From assembly GCA_002686135.1 (NCBI GenBank), contig NZAO01000077.1:4630-23900 (forward strand): a stretch of DNA of 19,271 nucleotides. Direction: 5' to 3'. The DNA is from Rhodospirillaceae bacterium (GTDB lineage Bacteria; Pseudomonadota; Alphaproteobacteria; UBA11136). Positions within the stretch are counted from its first letter, which is position 1; each line of letters opens with the position of its first letter. Below are positions 1 through 7,093 of this stretch, piece by piece. Position numbers and translations under genes: made by a program. The notes below the pieces were generated by a model. That model did not search any database. It saw nothing but the letters and a program-made list of their open reading frames with translations, and was not told where the DNA came from.

Positions 1-413
1 TTCTTCTGGTGGGCGAGCAGACAGAGGTCCTCCACGGTGATGGTGTCGAGGCGCTCCATGACCTCTTTTTGAAGCTCCTGCCACAGGGGACGCACCACCT
101 TGTGGCCGATTTCGGACCCGGCTTCCTCTTCGATGGGATTGCCGGCGGTTTCCATATTACGTACCACGTGACTGATTTCGCCCACGGTGATGCGGCGGCG
201 TTCGCGCGCCAGACGATAGCCGCCGCGGGGTCCTCGCACCCCGATCAAAATCCCGGCCCGCACCAGATGCTGCAAGACCTGTTCGAGATAGCGCCGGGGA
301 ATGCCCTGGCGGCGCGTGATCTCGCGGTTCTGTACCGGCAGGCTGCCGGCGTGATAGGCGATATCCACCACTGCTTCGATGGCGAACAGCATTTTTTTCG
401 ACAGCTTCAGCAT
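1..413 (-). CDS. Rrf2-family transcriptional regulator (C-terminus outside window)
   Basis: The ATG is at 413-411; 137 residues are visible before the gene leaves the window. The N-terminus (MLKLSKKMLFAIEAVVDIAY) and the winged-helix stretch around residues 25-70 (REITRRQGIPRRYLEQVLQ, then GVRGPRGGYRLARERRRITV) are typical of Rrf2 DNA-binding proteins. IscR and RirA bind a 2Fe-2S cluster through three cysteines near residues 91-105; here residues 85-106 contain none, and the only visible Cys is at 131 (TVEDLC). It is therefore probably a cluster-free member, like the CymR type, or senses by another route. It starts 12 bases after the dut stop with a modest GGA ribosome-binding motif, so it is probably the last or near-last gene of the ubiE-ubiB-coaBC-dut transcript. 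Target genes cannot be told from this sequence. Confidence 0.88.
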   Translation of the reverse strand, partial: MLKLSKKMLFAIEAVVDIAYHAGSLPVQNREITRRQGIPRRYLEQVLQHLVRAGILIGVRGPRGGYRLARERRRITVGEISHVVRNMETAGNPIEEEAGSEIGHKVVRPLWQELQKEVMERLDTITVEDLCLLAHQK

Positions 414-425
414 GGCGTTTCCGTG

Positions 426-956
426 TTATTCCCCGTTCTCCGAGGACATCCCGGTGGAGCCGAAGCCGCTGTCCCCGCGGCTGCTGGGCGCAAGGTCATC
501 GACCTCTCGCCAGCGCACCGAACTCACCGCCGCCACCACCATTTGGGCGATGCGCATGCCGCGTGTTACGGTGAAGTCCTCCGTTCCCTGATTGGCGAGG
601 ATGACCCCAACCTCGCCCCGGTAATCGGCGTCAATGGTGCCTGGGGCGTTGGGTAGGGTGATTCCGTATTTTAAGGCGAGGCCCGAACGGGGCCGGACCT
701 GGGCCTCGAAACCCGGCGGCAGGGCAATGGCGAAACCGGTGGGAATCAGGGTGCGTTCGCCCGGTTCTAAAACCACCGCATCGGCCACCGCCGCGCACAG
801 GTCCATGCCGGCGGCGTGTTCGGTGGCGGGCGCCGGCAGGGGCAGGTCCTTGCCGTGGGCAAGCCGGGTGATAGCCACCGGCACTGGATCGCCACCGCCA
901 AAAAGGGGTTCGACGGGGGCCGTGGGGCCCTTGGCTTCAGGATGTTCAGGCGGCAT
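426..956 (-). CDS. dut: Deoxyuridine 5'-triphosphate nucleotidohydrolase (dUTPase)
   Basis: It hydrolyses dUTP to dUMP and pyrophosphate, keeping uracil out of DNA and supplying thymidylate synthesis; the family is a cytosolic homotrimer. All five dUTPase motifs are visible in the 176 residues: AAGMDLCA (48-55), RPRSGLA (88-94), [10 protein letters not shown] (106-115, with the catalytic Asp), GMRIAQMV (133-140) and the C-terminal glycine-rich arm [10 protein letters not shown] (160-169). The arm has Ser where many members have the second Gly. The ATG at 956 overlaps the coaBC stop by 11 bases, implying translational coupling. The first 25 or so residues are a poorly conserved extension; in-frame GTG codons at 884 or 878 would give the usual N-terminus, so the true start may be internal. 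Confidence 0.95.
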   Translation of the reverse strand: MPPEHPEAKGPTAPVEPLFGGGDPVPVAITRLAHGKDLPLPAPATEHAAGMDLCAAVADAVVLEPGERTLIPTGFAIALPPGFEAQVRPRSGLALKYGITLPNAPGTIDADYRGEVGVILANQGTEDFTVTRGMRIAQMVVAAVSSVRWREVDDLAPSSRGDSGFGSTGMSSENGE

Positions 957-2151
957 GGGAAAAATAATCGGCGATGCGCCTGGCCAGACGCTCGGCCACT
1001 TGTGGTTTGGTCATGGTAGGCCAGTCTTCCGCGCCCTCATTGTTGATAAGCTGCACCGTGTTCTCGTCGCCGCCGAAGGTGCCGGTACCGGCGGAGACAT
1101 CGTTGGCGAGCATCCAGTCACAGCCCTTGGCCTTGCGCTTAGCGCCGGCCTGTTCCACCACGTTTTCGGTCTCGGCGGCGAATCCCACCACCAGGGCGGG
1201 GCGTAGATTGCCCGCCTGGCCCAGACTGGCGAGGATATCGGGGTTCTCCGAAAGAGCCAGTATCGGCGGCGCACCGGAGGTCTTTTTCAGTTTTGACTCA
1301 GCCGCGCCGTTTACCTTCCAGTCACCCACGGCGGCCGCGCACACGGCCACATCCACCGGCAGCGCCGACTGGCAGGCGGTGAGCATCTGGGCGGCGGTTT
1401 CCACGCGCTGCACATCTACACCCTCGGGGTCGGGCTGGCTAGTGGGACCGGAAACCAGAGTCGTCTCCGCCCCCATGCCCGCCAGGGCTCCGGCGATGGC
1501 GTGGCCCTGTTTGCCCGAGGAATGGTTGGCGATATAACGCACCGGATCAATGGGCTCGTGGGTGGGGCCGCTGGTGACCAGCGCACGGTGGCCGGAAAGG
1601 GACGTATCGGGGACAAGAATTTCTTCGATGGCGGCCATGATGTCGGGCACCTCAGCCATGCGGCCCTCGCCCACCTCGCCGCAGGCGAGGTCGCCGGCCT
1701 CGGGACCCACGCGCCTCACGCCCTGTTCCTCCAACAGCGCTATGTTGCGCCGGGTAGCGGCATGCCTCCACATGGCCGCGTTCATGGCCGGGGCCACCAG
1801 CACCGGACGCTCGCTGGCTAGCAATACGGCGGTAGCCAGGTCACCGGCGAGGCCACCAGCCATCTTGGCTAGGAAATCGGCACTGGCCGGGGCCACCACG
1901 ATCAGATCGGCGTCACGGGCAAGGCGGATATGGCCCATCTCGCTTTCATCGGTAAGCGAGAACAGGTCCCGATAGACCTTTTCCCCGGAAAGGGATGACA
2001 GGGAGAGCGGCGTAACGAACTGCGCCCCGCCGGACGTGAGGATGCAGCGCAGTTCGGACCCGCGTTCTTTCAGCCGCCGCACCAGGTCGAGGCTCTTATA
2101 GGCGGCGATCCCGCCGGAAACGATAAGGAGAAGGCGCTTTCCCGAAAGCAC
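946..2151 (-). CDS. coaBC: Bifunctional phosphopantothenoylcysteine decarboxylase / phosphopantothenate-cysteine ligase
   Basis: It performs two successive steps of coenzyme A synthesis: CTP-dependent joining of cysteine to 4'-phosphopantothenate (CoaB, C-terminal half) and FMN-dependent decarboxylation to 4'-phosphopantetheine (CoaC, N-terminal half). The 401 residues match the family length. The CoaC half has the flavoprotein start [40 protein letters not shown] with the active-site His, APAMN, and the substrate-clamp cysteine in [12 protein letters not shown]. The CoaB half begins near residue 185 and shows [27 protein letters not shown] and AAAVGDWK followed by KLKK. The start is GTG at 2151, with AGAGG six bases upstream. 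The 115 bases before it contain a weak promoter-like pair on the minus strand (TTGCAG, 17-base spacer, TAGCTT) and a short CCGCC/GGCGG hairpin, so coaBC-dut-rrf2 may have its own promoter as well as read-through from ubiB. Confidence 0.96.
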   Translation of the reverse strand: MLSGKRLLLIVSGGIAAYKSLDLVRRLKERGSELRCILTSGGAQFVTPLSLSSLSGEKVYRDLFSLTDESEMGHIRLARDADLIVVAPASADFLAKMAGGLAGDLATAVLLASERPVLVAPAMNAAMWRHAATRRNIALLEEQGVRRVGPEAGDLACGEVGEGRMAEVPDIMAAIEEILVPDTSLSGHRALVTSGPTHEPIDPVRYIANHSSGKQGHAIAGALAGMGAETTLVSGPTSQPDPEGVDVQRVETAAQMLTACQSALPVDVAVCAAAVGDWKVNGAAESKLKKTSGAPPILALSENPDILASLGQAGNLRPALVVGFAAETENVVEQAGAKRKAKGCDWMLANDVSAGTGTFGGDENTVQLINNEGAEDWPTMTKPQVAERLARRIADYFSHAA

Positions 2152-2266
2152 GGTTAACCTCTTTGCAATGTACGGAACTTTGTTGTGGTTAAGCTAAAGG
2201 CGCGCCACCTTTTCTGCAAGCTCATTTGCAAAACACATCTTCCACCGCCCTATGGCGGGCCTCTCT

Positions 2267-3865
2267 TCATATTCCAAAGGCAAGGTACGCCAGCGCCGCC
2301 GCCGCCGCGATCCCCGCCAGGGCGATGCCCGTGATCAGTCCCGCCGTAAAACCACCGCCATCTGAACGGCCGCTGGGAGTTTCCGGGGAGGATGTGGGCT
2401 GATCAGTGGCGTGCGCCATGCTCCGTCCCGTGTCGGGATGGAGCTTGAGGCCGTCCCGGGCCATATAGGCAAGAACACCCTCTACATTACGGAGCAAATC
2501 CGGAAGCCGCTCGGCCAGGAAGAGAAGCTCGTCGGCGGCCGAGCGCAGGCGGCCTTCCACGCCGTGGTGTTCCCGAACCCAGTCTGCGATGAGGGGGCGC
2601 GTCATCTGCCACATGTTCACATGGGGGTTGAGCGAACGCCCCACGCCTTCGGCCACCAGCATAGTTTTTTGCAGGAGAAGGAGTTGGGGCTGTACTTCCA
2701 TCTCGAACTTTTCCGCCACCTGGAACAGCTGCGAGAGCAGCCGGGCAATGGAAATCTCGTGCAGGGGGAGGCCGAGGATGGGTTCGCCGATGGCGCGGCA
2801 AGCCTGGGCGAAGTCCTGCCGTGACTGGCTTTCCGGCACATAGCCGGCGCGGAGATGGATATCGGCCACCTTTCTATAGTCGCCCTCGAGAAACCCCATG
2901 AGCATGTCCGCTAGATAAATCCGCGTTTTTTCGTCCAACCGGCCCATGATGCCGAAATCTACCACCGTCACGCCACCTGCATCATCCACGAAGATGTTCC
3001 CAGGATGGGGGTCGGCATGGAAAAATCCGTTCCGGAAAACCTGGCGGAACAGAGCGGCAGTGGTGATGGCGATGATGCGGTTGGGTTCGATCCCGGCGCG
3101 GGCGAGGCCGTCCATGTCATCCACGCGGATGCCGTCCACGCGCTCCAAGGTCAACACCCGTTGCGCGGTGCGCTGCCAGTCCACCCTGGGAACGTGAAAA
3201 TCCGGATCACCGGCAGAATTGCTGCGCAGTTCTGAGGCCGCTGCCGCCTCCATGCGCATGTCCATTTCCACGGCCACGGTCTTTTCCATCATGGCCACCG
3301 CCTCCACCGGTTTCAGCCGCCGCATCTGGGGCCTGCCGCGCAGGGTCATGCGGGCCAGCCAGTAGAAAAAGGAGACATCGGCGGCGAAGGCTTCCTCGAT
3401 TCCAGGGCGCAGCACCTTCACCGCCACTTCCTTGCCTTGCGCCGTGGTGGCGAGATGCACCTGGGCGATGGAGGCGGCGGCAACGGGGGCATCGTCAAAG
3501 TGGCGAAAGCATTCCTCCATCTGGCGGCCCAGCTCGGCCTCCACGGTGGCGCGGGCTTGGCCCCCGGGAAATGGCGGCAGGCGGTCCTGAAGGGTGGCGA
3601 GATCAGCGGTGAAGGTCTCGCCGAACAGATCGGAACGGGTGGAAAGCGCCTGGCCCAACTTGATGAAACTAGGGCCCATTTCCTGCAACGCGGCGGCCAG
3701 CCGCAGACCGGGGCGCTCCGTGTTGCGGCGGCGCCAAAACAGCCCGGCCACGAAACGCAGGGCGGGGGGAATGCTGAGAACATTGAACACGAACAGAGCG
3801 TCGTAGCGAGCGAGAATGCGGATGATCCCCACAAGCCGGGCCGTGTGGCGCAGGGCGGCCAGCAT
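2267..3865 (-). CDS. ubiB: Ubiquinone biosynthesis accessory kinase-like ATPase
   Basis: UbiB/COQ8-family atypical kinase-like protein required for ubiquinone synthesis; the family acts as an ATPase at the membrane, probably helping lipid intermediates reach the Ubi enzymes. Family hallmarks, numbered from the start chosen here: KLGQ in SFIKLGQALSTRSDL (69-72), the Ala-rich loop before SIAQVH (129-131), Lys150 in EVAVKVLRPG, HADPHPGN (283-290) and DFG (303-305). The C-terminus is a Gly/Ser-rich linker and one hydrophobic membrane segment (last 25 or so residues). The open frame extends to an ATG at 3946, but that would overlap ubiE by 82 bases. ATG 3865 forms TGATG with the ubiE stop, and [20 protein letters not shown] is the expected N-terminus, so 532 residues are preferred over 559. 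Confidence 0.94.
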   Translation of the reverse strand: MLAALRHTARLVGIIRILARYDALFVFNVLSIPPALRFVAGLFWRRRNTERPGLRLAAALQEMGPSFIKLGQALSTRSDLFGETFTADLATLQDRLPPFPGGQARATVEAELGRQMEECFRHFDDAPVAAASIAQVHLATTAQGKEVAVKVLRPGIEEAFAADVSFFYWLARMTLRGRPQMRRLKPVEAVAMMEKTVAVEMDMRMEAAAASELRSNSAGDPDFHVPRVDWQRTAQRVLTLERVDGIRVDDMDGLARAGIEPNRIIAITTAALFRQVFRNGFFHADPHPGNIFVDDAGGVTVVDFGIMGRLDEKTRIYLADMLMGFLEGDYRKVADIHLRAGYVPESQSRQDFAQACRAIGEPILGLPLHEISIARLLSQLFQVAEKFEMEVQPQLLLLQKTMLVAEGVGRSLNPHVNMWQMTRPLIADWVREHHGVEGRLRSAADELLFLAERLPDLLRNVEGVLAYMARDGLKLHPDTGRSMAHATDQPTSSPETPSGRSDGGGFTAGLITGIALAGIAAAAALAYLAFGI

Positions 3866-4674
3866 CAGATCCGCCAGGCCGAATGTAGGGCGGCGATTCC
3901 ACCCGAGAGGTTGCGATAGGAAACGCGTTCGAATCCAGCCCGCCACATAGTTGAGGCCAGCGCCTTCTGAGTGGGAAAACGGCGGATGCTTTCCACCAGA
4001 TAGCGGTAGCTTTCGACATCGCCGGTCACGGCGCCGCCCAGAGCTGGGATGACGCTGAAGGAATAAAGGTCATAGAGACGGTCGAGAACGGGCAGAGCCA
4101 CATGGCTGAATTCCAGGCACAGGAACCGTCCGCCGGGTTTTAATACGCGATAGGCCTCGGCCATGGCGGCTTCAGGATGGGTGACGTTGCGCAGGCCGAA
4201 GGCAATGGTATAGGCGTCCATGCAGCGTTCGGGCAGGGGGATGGCCTCGGCGTCGCCGCAGACCCAGGCAAGGCCGGAGACGACCCCACGGTCAAGGGCG
4301 CGGGCGCGGCCTATTTCCATCATGGCGGCATTGGCGTCGCAGACGATGGCTGCGGAATCTGTGTTTTTCTCCGTCCCCTGCCCGATCTGTGGCAGGCGCG
4401 CCAGAAAGCGGCAGGCGATATCGCCCGTTCCCCCCGCCATATCCAGCAGCCGCATGTCAGGACGCGGCGCCAGCGTGTCCAATAGCGCTTTCTTCCACAG
4501 GCGGTGCACGCCCAGCGACATGAGGTCGTTCATGAGGTCGTAGCGCGAAGCCACCTGGTCGAAGACCCCGCGCACCAGCGACGCCTTTTCCGATGTCCCC
4601 ACGGTTTGGAATCCGAAATGGGTGGCGTTACCGCCGTCACCGGCGGTGTCCTTGTTGAGCCCTTCCCTGTCCAT
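3865..4674 (-). CDS. ubiE: Ubiquinone/menaquinone C-methyltransferase
   Basis: SAM-dependent methyltransferase that adds the ring C-methyl in ubiquinone (and, where made, demethylmenaquinone) synthesis. The 269 residues show the UbiE signature [20 protein letters not shown] (30-49), the SAM-binding motif [10 protein letters not shown] (76-85), [20 protein letters not shown] and RVLKPGG (UbiE/COQ5 signature), and the C-terminal [15 protein letters not shown]. Compared with E. coli UbiE there is a slightly longer segment at about residues 97-108 ([12 protein letters not shown]), between the first two Rossmann units. The ATG at 4674 heads the leftward cluster; its stop overlaps the ubiB start in TGATG, so the two quinone genes are translationally coupled. 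Upstream lies the divergent intergenic region shared with mutM. Confidence 0.96.
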   Translation of the reverse strand: MDREGLNKDTAGDGGNATHFGFQTVGTSEKASLVRGVFDQVASRYDLMNDLMSLGVHRLWKKALLDTLAPRPDMRLLDMAGGTGDIACRFLARLPQIGQGTEKNTDSAAIVCDANAAMMEIGRARALDRGVVSGLAWVCGDAEAIPLPERCMDAYTIAFGLRNVTHPEAAMAEAYRVLKPGGRFLCLEFSHVALPVLDRLYDLYSFSVIPALGGAVTGDVESYRYLVESIRRFPTQKALASTMWRAGFERVSYRNLSGGIAALHSAWRI

Positions 4675-4700
4675 GGCACGAACATAACCCAGCCCCCTTT

Positions 4701-4726
4701 ATTGCGCCACCTTGGGCCATTGCGCC
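4701..4726. repeat. Direct repeat in the ubiE/mutM divergent intergenic region
   Basis: ATTGCGCC occurs at 4701-4708 and again at 4719-4726, 18 bases apart start to start, inside the 82-base gap between two divergently transcribed genes. It could be an operator or just GC-biased coincidence. No convincing -35/-10 pair was found for either gene in this gap. Confidence 0.4.
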
Positions 4727-4756
4727 GCCGCCAACCCCCGGGCTAACTTGGGCGTC

Positions 4757-5599
4757 ATGCCAGAACTTCCAGAAGTTGAAACCGTGCGTCGGGGCCTGGC
4801 TCCCTATCTCGAAGGCCGCAGCTTGGCGCGCGTGGATGTGAGGCGGGCGGACCTGCGCATCCCCGTGCCACGGGATTTCGCCGGGCGTGCCACCAATCGC
4901 CGTGTGGAGCGCCTGTGGCGGCGTGGGAAGTACCTTCTTATGGATCTCGATGACGGTGCCACCATCATCGCCCATCTCGGCATGTCGGGGCGGCTGGTTC
5001 TTGCCGGGAACGGGGTTAACGGACAAGGCCGTCACGATCACGTGAGCTTCGAGACCGAGGACGGAACGCACATCGTTTTCAACGACCCTCGGCGTTTTGG
5101 CTTGATCACCCTTGCCGGTCCCGGCGACCTCGAAAATCATCCCCTATTGGCGGCAATGGGGCCGGAACCCCTGGATCCGGCCTTTGACGGCGCGGTCATT
5201 TCGGCGGCCCTGCGGACGCGGAGCACCTCGATCAAGGCGGCGCTGTTGGATCAGCACGTGATGGCGGGAATCGGCAATATCTACGCCTGCGAGGCCCTGT
5301 TCAGGGCCGGAATTTCCCCCCGCCGCAAGGCCAAGGGTGTGGCCGGGCAGCGCGCCGAACGGCTGGTGCCAGCGTTGAAACAGGTGCTGACCGAGGCCAT
5401 CGAGGCCGGGGGAGCGAGCCTGCGTGACCACCGCCGGCCTGATGGCGGGCTTGGCTATTTTCAGCACAGTTTCGCGGTCTATGGACGCGAGGGAGAGCCC
5501 TGCCCGGGATGTAACTGTGACAGAGATGAAACCGGCGGCATCCGCCGGATGGTCCAGGGAGGGCGTTCGACTTTCTTCTGTTCCCGCCGTCAACGGTAA
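4757..5599 (+). CDS. mutM: Formamidopyrimidine-DNA glycosylase (Fpg/MutM) with altered zinc finger
   Basis: Base-excision repair enzyme that removes 8-oxoguanine and formamidopyrimidines and nicks the strand (AP lyase). The start is ATG 4757, because the mature protein must begin PELPEVETVRRGL with the catalytic N-terminal proline; an upstream ATG at 4712 in the same frame is ignored. The 280 residues carry Lys58 (RRGKYLLMDL), HLGMSGRL (73-80), NDPRRFG (109-115), the GIGNIYACE helix (171-179) and GGRSTFF before the last Cys. The C-terminal zinc finger is abnormal. Cys249 and Cys252 are present and Cys275 is present, but the expected fourth Cys is Arg278 (TGT TCC CGC CGT). The loop between the pairs is 22 residues instead of 16 in E. 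coli Fpg and holds an extra Cys254. The stop overlaps an ATG of the next frame. Confidence 0.95.
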   Translation: MPELPEVETVRRGLAPYLEGRSLARVDVRRADLRIPVPRDFAGRATNRRVERLWRRGKYLLMDLDDGATIIAHLGMSGRLVLAGNGVNGQGRHDHVSFETEDGTHIVFNDPRRFGLITLAGPGDLENHPLLAAMGPEPLDPAFDGAVISAALRTRSTSIKAALLDQHVMAGIGNIYACEALFRAGISPRRKAKGVAGQRAERLVPALKQVLTEAIEAGGASLRDHRRPDGGLGYFQHSFAVYGREGEPCPGCNCDRDETGGIRRMVQGGRSTFFCSRRQR

Positions 5600-5616
5600 T
5601 GTATGAGGGCTGTATG

Positions 5617-6051
5617 ATGAGATGGCTTTCTCCGGTTCAGGCGTTCCCAGCCCTGATCCTTGCTGCGGCCGTTCTGTTCCCGGGCTTTGCGGCGGGAGGG
5701 CCGGCGGCCCAGGCCGCGGAGCAGGGCACTGTGGGAAACACAGTGGAACCAGCATCCGATGTTTTCTCCTTCGTGGCCGGTTTCGAGGCTTTGCCCCTGA
5801 TGCCGGGTATGCATAACGTGGCTGGAAGCAGCGTTGTTTTCGATACACCCACCGGCCGCATTATTGAATCCGCCATCGCCGGCATAACCACGCCCGACGA
5901 GATCAAGACCTTCTACGCGCGATCTTTGCCGCAGCTGGGGTGGGAGCGGTTCGTGGAAACGGAATACCGGCGCGAGGACGAGATACTGAAACTGGAGATC
6001 TCCAGCGACGGGGACTATGTGGTAGTACATTTCTTTCTTTCCCCCAAATAA
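5617..6051 (+). CDS. Conserved exported protein of unknown function
   Basis: About 144 residues from ATG 5617. That start is preferred because GAGGG sits seven bases upstream; in-frame ATGs at 5599 (overlapping the mutM stop as TAATG) and 5614 are alternatives. The N-terminus is a clear Sec signal peptide: MRW, a hydrophobic run to about residue 28, and a likely cleavage site AQA/A near residue 33. The mature part is small and soluble-looking. It has LPLMPGMHNV, VVFDTPTGRIIES, then a helix-like segment DEIKTFYARSLPQLGWE followed by alternating strands ending VVVHFFLSP, a layout suggesting a compact alpha/beta periplasmic domain. No catalytic motif was recognised. In many alphaproteobacteria recalled from memory, an enoyl-CoA hydratase gene occupies this place between mutM and rpsT. 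Confidence 0.82.
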   Translation: MRWLSPVQAFPALILAAAVLFPGFAAGGPAAQAAEQGTVGNTVEPASDVFSFVAGFEALPLMPGMHNVAGSSVVFDTPTGRIIESAIAGITTPDEIKTFYARSLPQLGWERFVETEYRREDEILKLEISSDGDYVVVHFFLSPK

Positions 6052-6111
6052 AGCGCAAATAATAGTCTTCGCCCCCTGTCGCGCCGGATGGCGGCCAACC
6101 ACCCGGACAAC

Positions 6112-6140
6112 TTGACGAGTTGGCGGCGGCGGACTATAAC
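6112..6140 (+). promoter_or_regulatory. Strong sigma70-type promoter of rpsT
   Basis: TTGACG at 6112-6117 and TATAAC at 6135-6140 are separated by exactly 17 bases, each one mismatch from consensus. It lies in the rpsT upstream gap, with a predicted start near 6147 and a leader of about 64 bases. It is the best promoter match in the window. Confidence 0.75.
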
Positions 6141-6153
6141 CCGCGCCTCGGTC

Positions 6154-6173
6154 TCTTCCCGTCCGCGGGAAGA
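6154..6173 (+). promoter_or_regulatory. Perfect hairpin in the rpsT leader
   Basis: TCTTCCCG (6154-6161) pairs perfectly with CGGGAAGA (6166-6173) around the four-base loop TCCG, which fits the UNCG tetraloop pattern. It sits just after the predicted transcript start and about 38 bases before the rpsT ATG. A role in S20 autoregulation or in 5'-end stability is inferred, not shown. Confidence 0.55.
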
Positions 6174-6210
6174 AAATCCAGTTGAAGCGAAACCATCTAA
6201 TGAAGCGACC

Positions 6211-6471
6211 ATGGCGAACATTCAATCGGCGAAGAAACGAGCTCGCAAGACGGTGCGTCAGACTGCGGTTAACCGTGGCCGTATCAACCGCATCCGCAGT
6301 TTTGTGAAAAAAGTGGAGGAGGCCATCGGCGCCGGGGACCGCGATGCCGCCAGCGCGGCGCTGAAAGCCGCCCAGCCGGAACTCATGCGCGGCGCCGCCA
6401 AGGGCGTCATGCACCGCAATACCGCTTCCCGCAAAATTTCGCGGCTTTCCGCCAAAATCAAGGCCCTTTAG
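6211..6471 (+). CDS. rpsT: 30S ribosomal protein S20
   Basis: Small, very basic 86-residue protein that binds 16S rRNA early in 30S assembly. [20 protein letters not shown] and the following lysine/arginine-rich helices ending [19 protein letters not shown] are diagnostic of bS20. The ATG at 6211 is fixed by the conserved N-terminus. There is no good Shine-Dalgarno sequence; instead TGAAGCGA occurs twice in front of the start (6183-6190 and 6201-6208). It has its own near-consensus promoter and a leader hairpin. A short stem, AGGCC/GGCCT with loop CTTTA, overlaps the stop codon at 6461-6475 but has no T-run, so termination there is uncertain. Confidence 0.97.
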   Translation: MANIQSAKKRARKTVRQTAVNRGRINRIRSFVKKVEEAIGAGDRDAASAALKAAQPELMRGAAKGVMHRNTASRKISRLSAKIKAL

Positions 6472-7093
6472 GCCTCTCTTCCCCGCCTCGCCAAGACATC
6501 TTGTTGCGGGCTTCAGACTTTTCATCCGTAGCCCGTTGCCGTGTGGAGAATTTCCCCAGGACCGGCAATAGCGGCGAATTGACGAGAGAGCGCCAAGACA
6601 CTTTGCTCCCGCAAATCTCCATGGCCGTCGGCATCCCCCTCGCGTCGGCGCGGGCCTGGCCCTTCCCGCTCACCACATCCACGTCCCGTCGTGGCTATCC
6701 GCGGGGCGGCGCCTCCACGCACCGCCCGAAACCTGAGACCTAAATCCTGCCCGCGCCCATCCGTGGTATTTTTCCTCTTATATGACATGTTCATAAATTT
6801 TTTTCACGTTCCCCTTTCCTTCTTGTTGCCAACGGCATCAGTCATAGGTAATGTATTCCAGGTCAAGGGGGGAGCCGGAACTTATTCTAGTAAGTAAACT
6901 AAAGTAATTTATATAAGCGTTGAGTAAAACGTCTGTATAAATATGTAAAAATATTAACTTTTGAGTTCTGGCTGAGCACGTGAATCGTTTGTGTTGGGAT
7001 CATTCCAGTTGTTCACTGCCCGCAACTCCCCGGCTGGAAAATTATTGTTGATATTATCTCATCGCCACGGATTTGAACGGGAGTTAGATTACA
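6472..7093. other. 622-base gap between rpsT and the rhodanese gene, half of it AT-rich
   Basis: No credible gene was found; the short open frames here lack family features. Positions 6472-6766 are GC-rich and featureless apart from one DnaA-box-like 9-mer on the minus strand (TTCTCCACA, 6542-6550, one mismatch to TTATCCACA). From about 6767 to 6970 the sequence becomes strongly AT-rich, unlike all surrounding DNA. It contains runs such as AAATTTTTTT and another weak box (TTATACAGA, minus strand, 6932-6940). There is a GAATC site at 6982. It could be the promoter region of the rhodanese-dnaA pair, part of the replication origin, or both. Clustered strong DnaA boxes were not seen. Confidence 0.5.
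6826..6854 (+). promoter_or_regulatory. Possible promoter for rhodanese-dnaA
   Basis: TTGCCA (6826-6831, five of six to the -35 consensus) and TAATGT (6849-6854, three of six to the -10) are 17 bases apart in the AT-rich stretch. A second candidate -10, TATTAT at 7052-7057, has no matching -35. AT-rich DNA produces such matches by chance, so this is weak. Confidence 0.3.

Noticed and set aside
9..656. 215-residue plus-strand open frame
   Set aside because: It is antisense to the Rrf2 gene and dut, both of which have clear family motifs; long antisense frames are expected in GC-rich DNA.
2152..2266. Terminator between ubiB and coaBC
   Set aside because: The minus-strand CCGCC/GGCGG hairpin has five pairs and no T-run, so read-through is equally likely.
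3863..3946. Upstream ubiB start at 3946
   Set aside because: It would overlap ubiE by 82 bases; ATG 3865 gives the TGATG junction and the expected N-terminus.
6461..6475. rpsT terminator
   Set aside because: The AGGCC/GGCCT stem is only five pairs, overlaps the stop codon and has no T-run.
5590..6525. 311-residue open frame on the minus strand
   Set aside because: It runs antisense across the exported-protein gene, the rpsT promoter and rpsT itself, and its translation has no recognisable family features.
6900..6990. CtrA binding site
   Set aside because: No TTAA-N7-TTAA was found; the closest (TTAA followed by GTTC) does not meet the motif.
6472..7093. A firmly called oriC
   Set aside because: Only two isolated one-mismatch DnaA-box-like 9-mers were found, with no cluster and no recognisable AT-rich 13-mers; kept as a hypothesis only.
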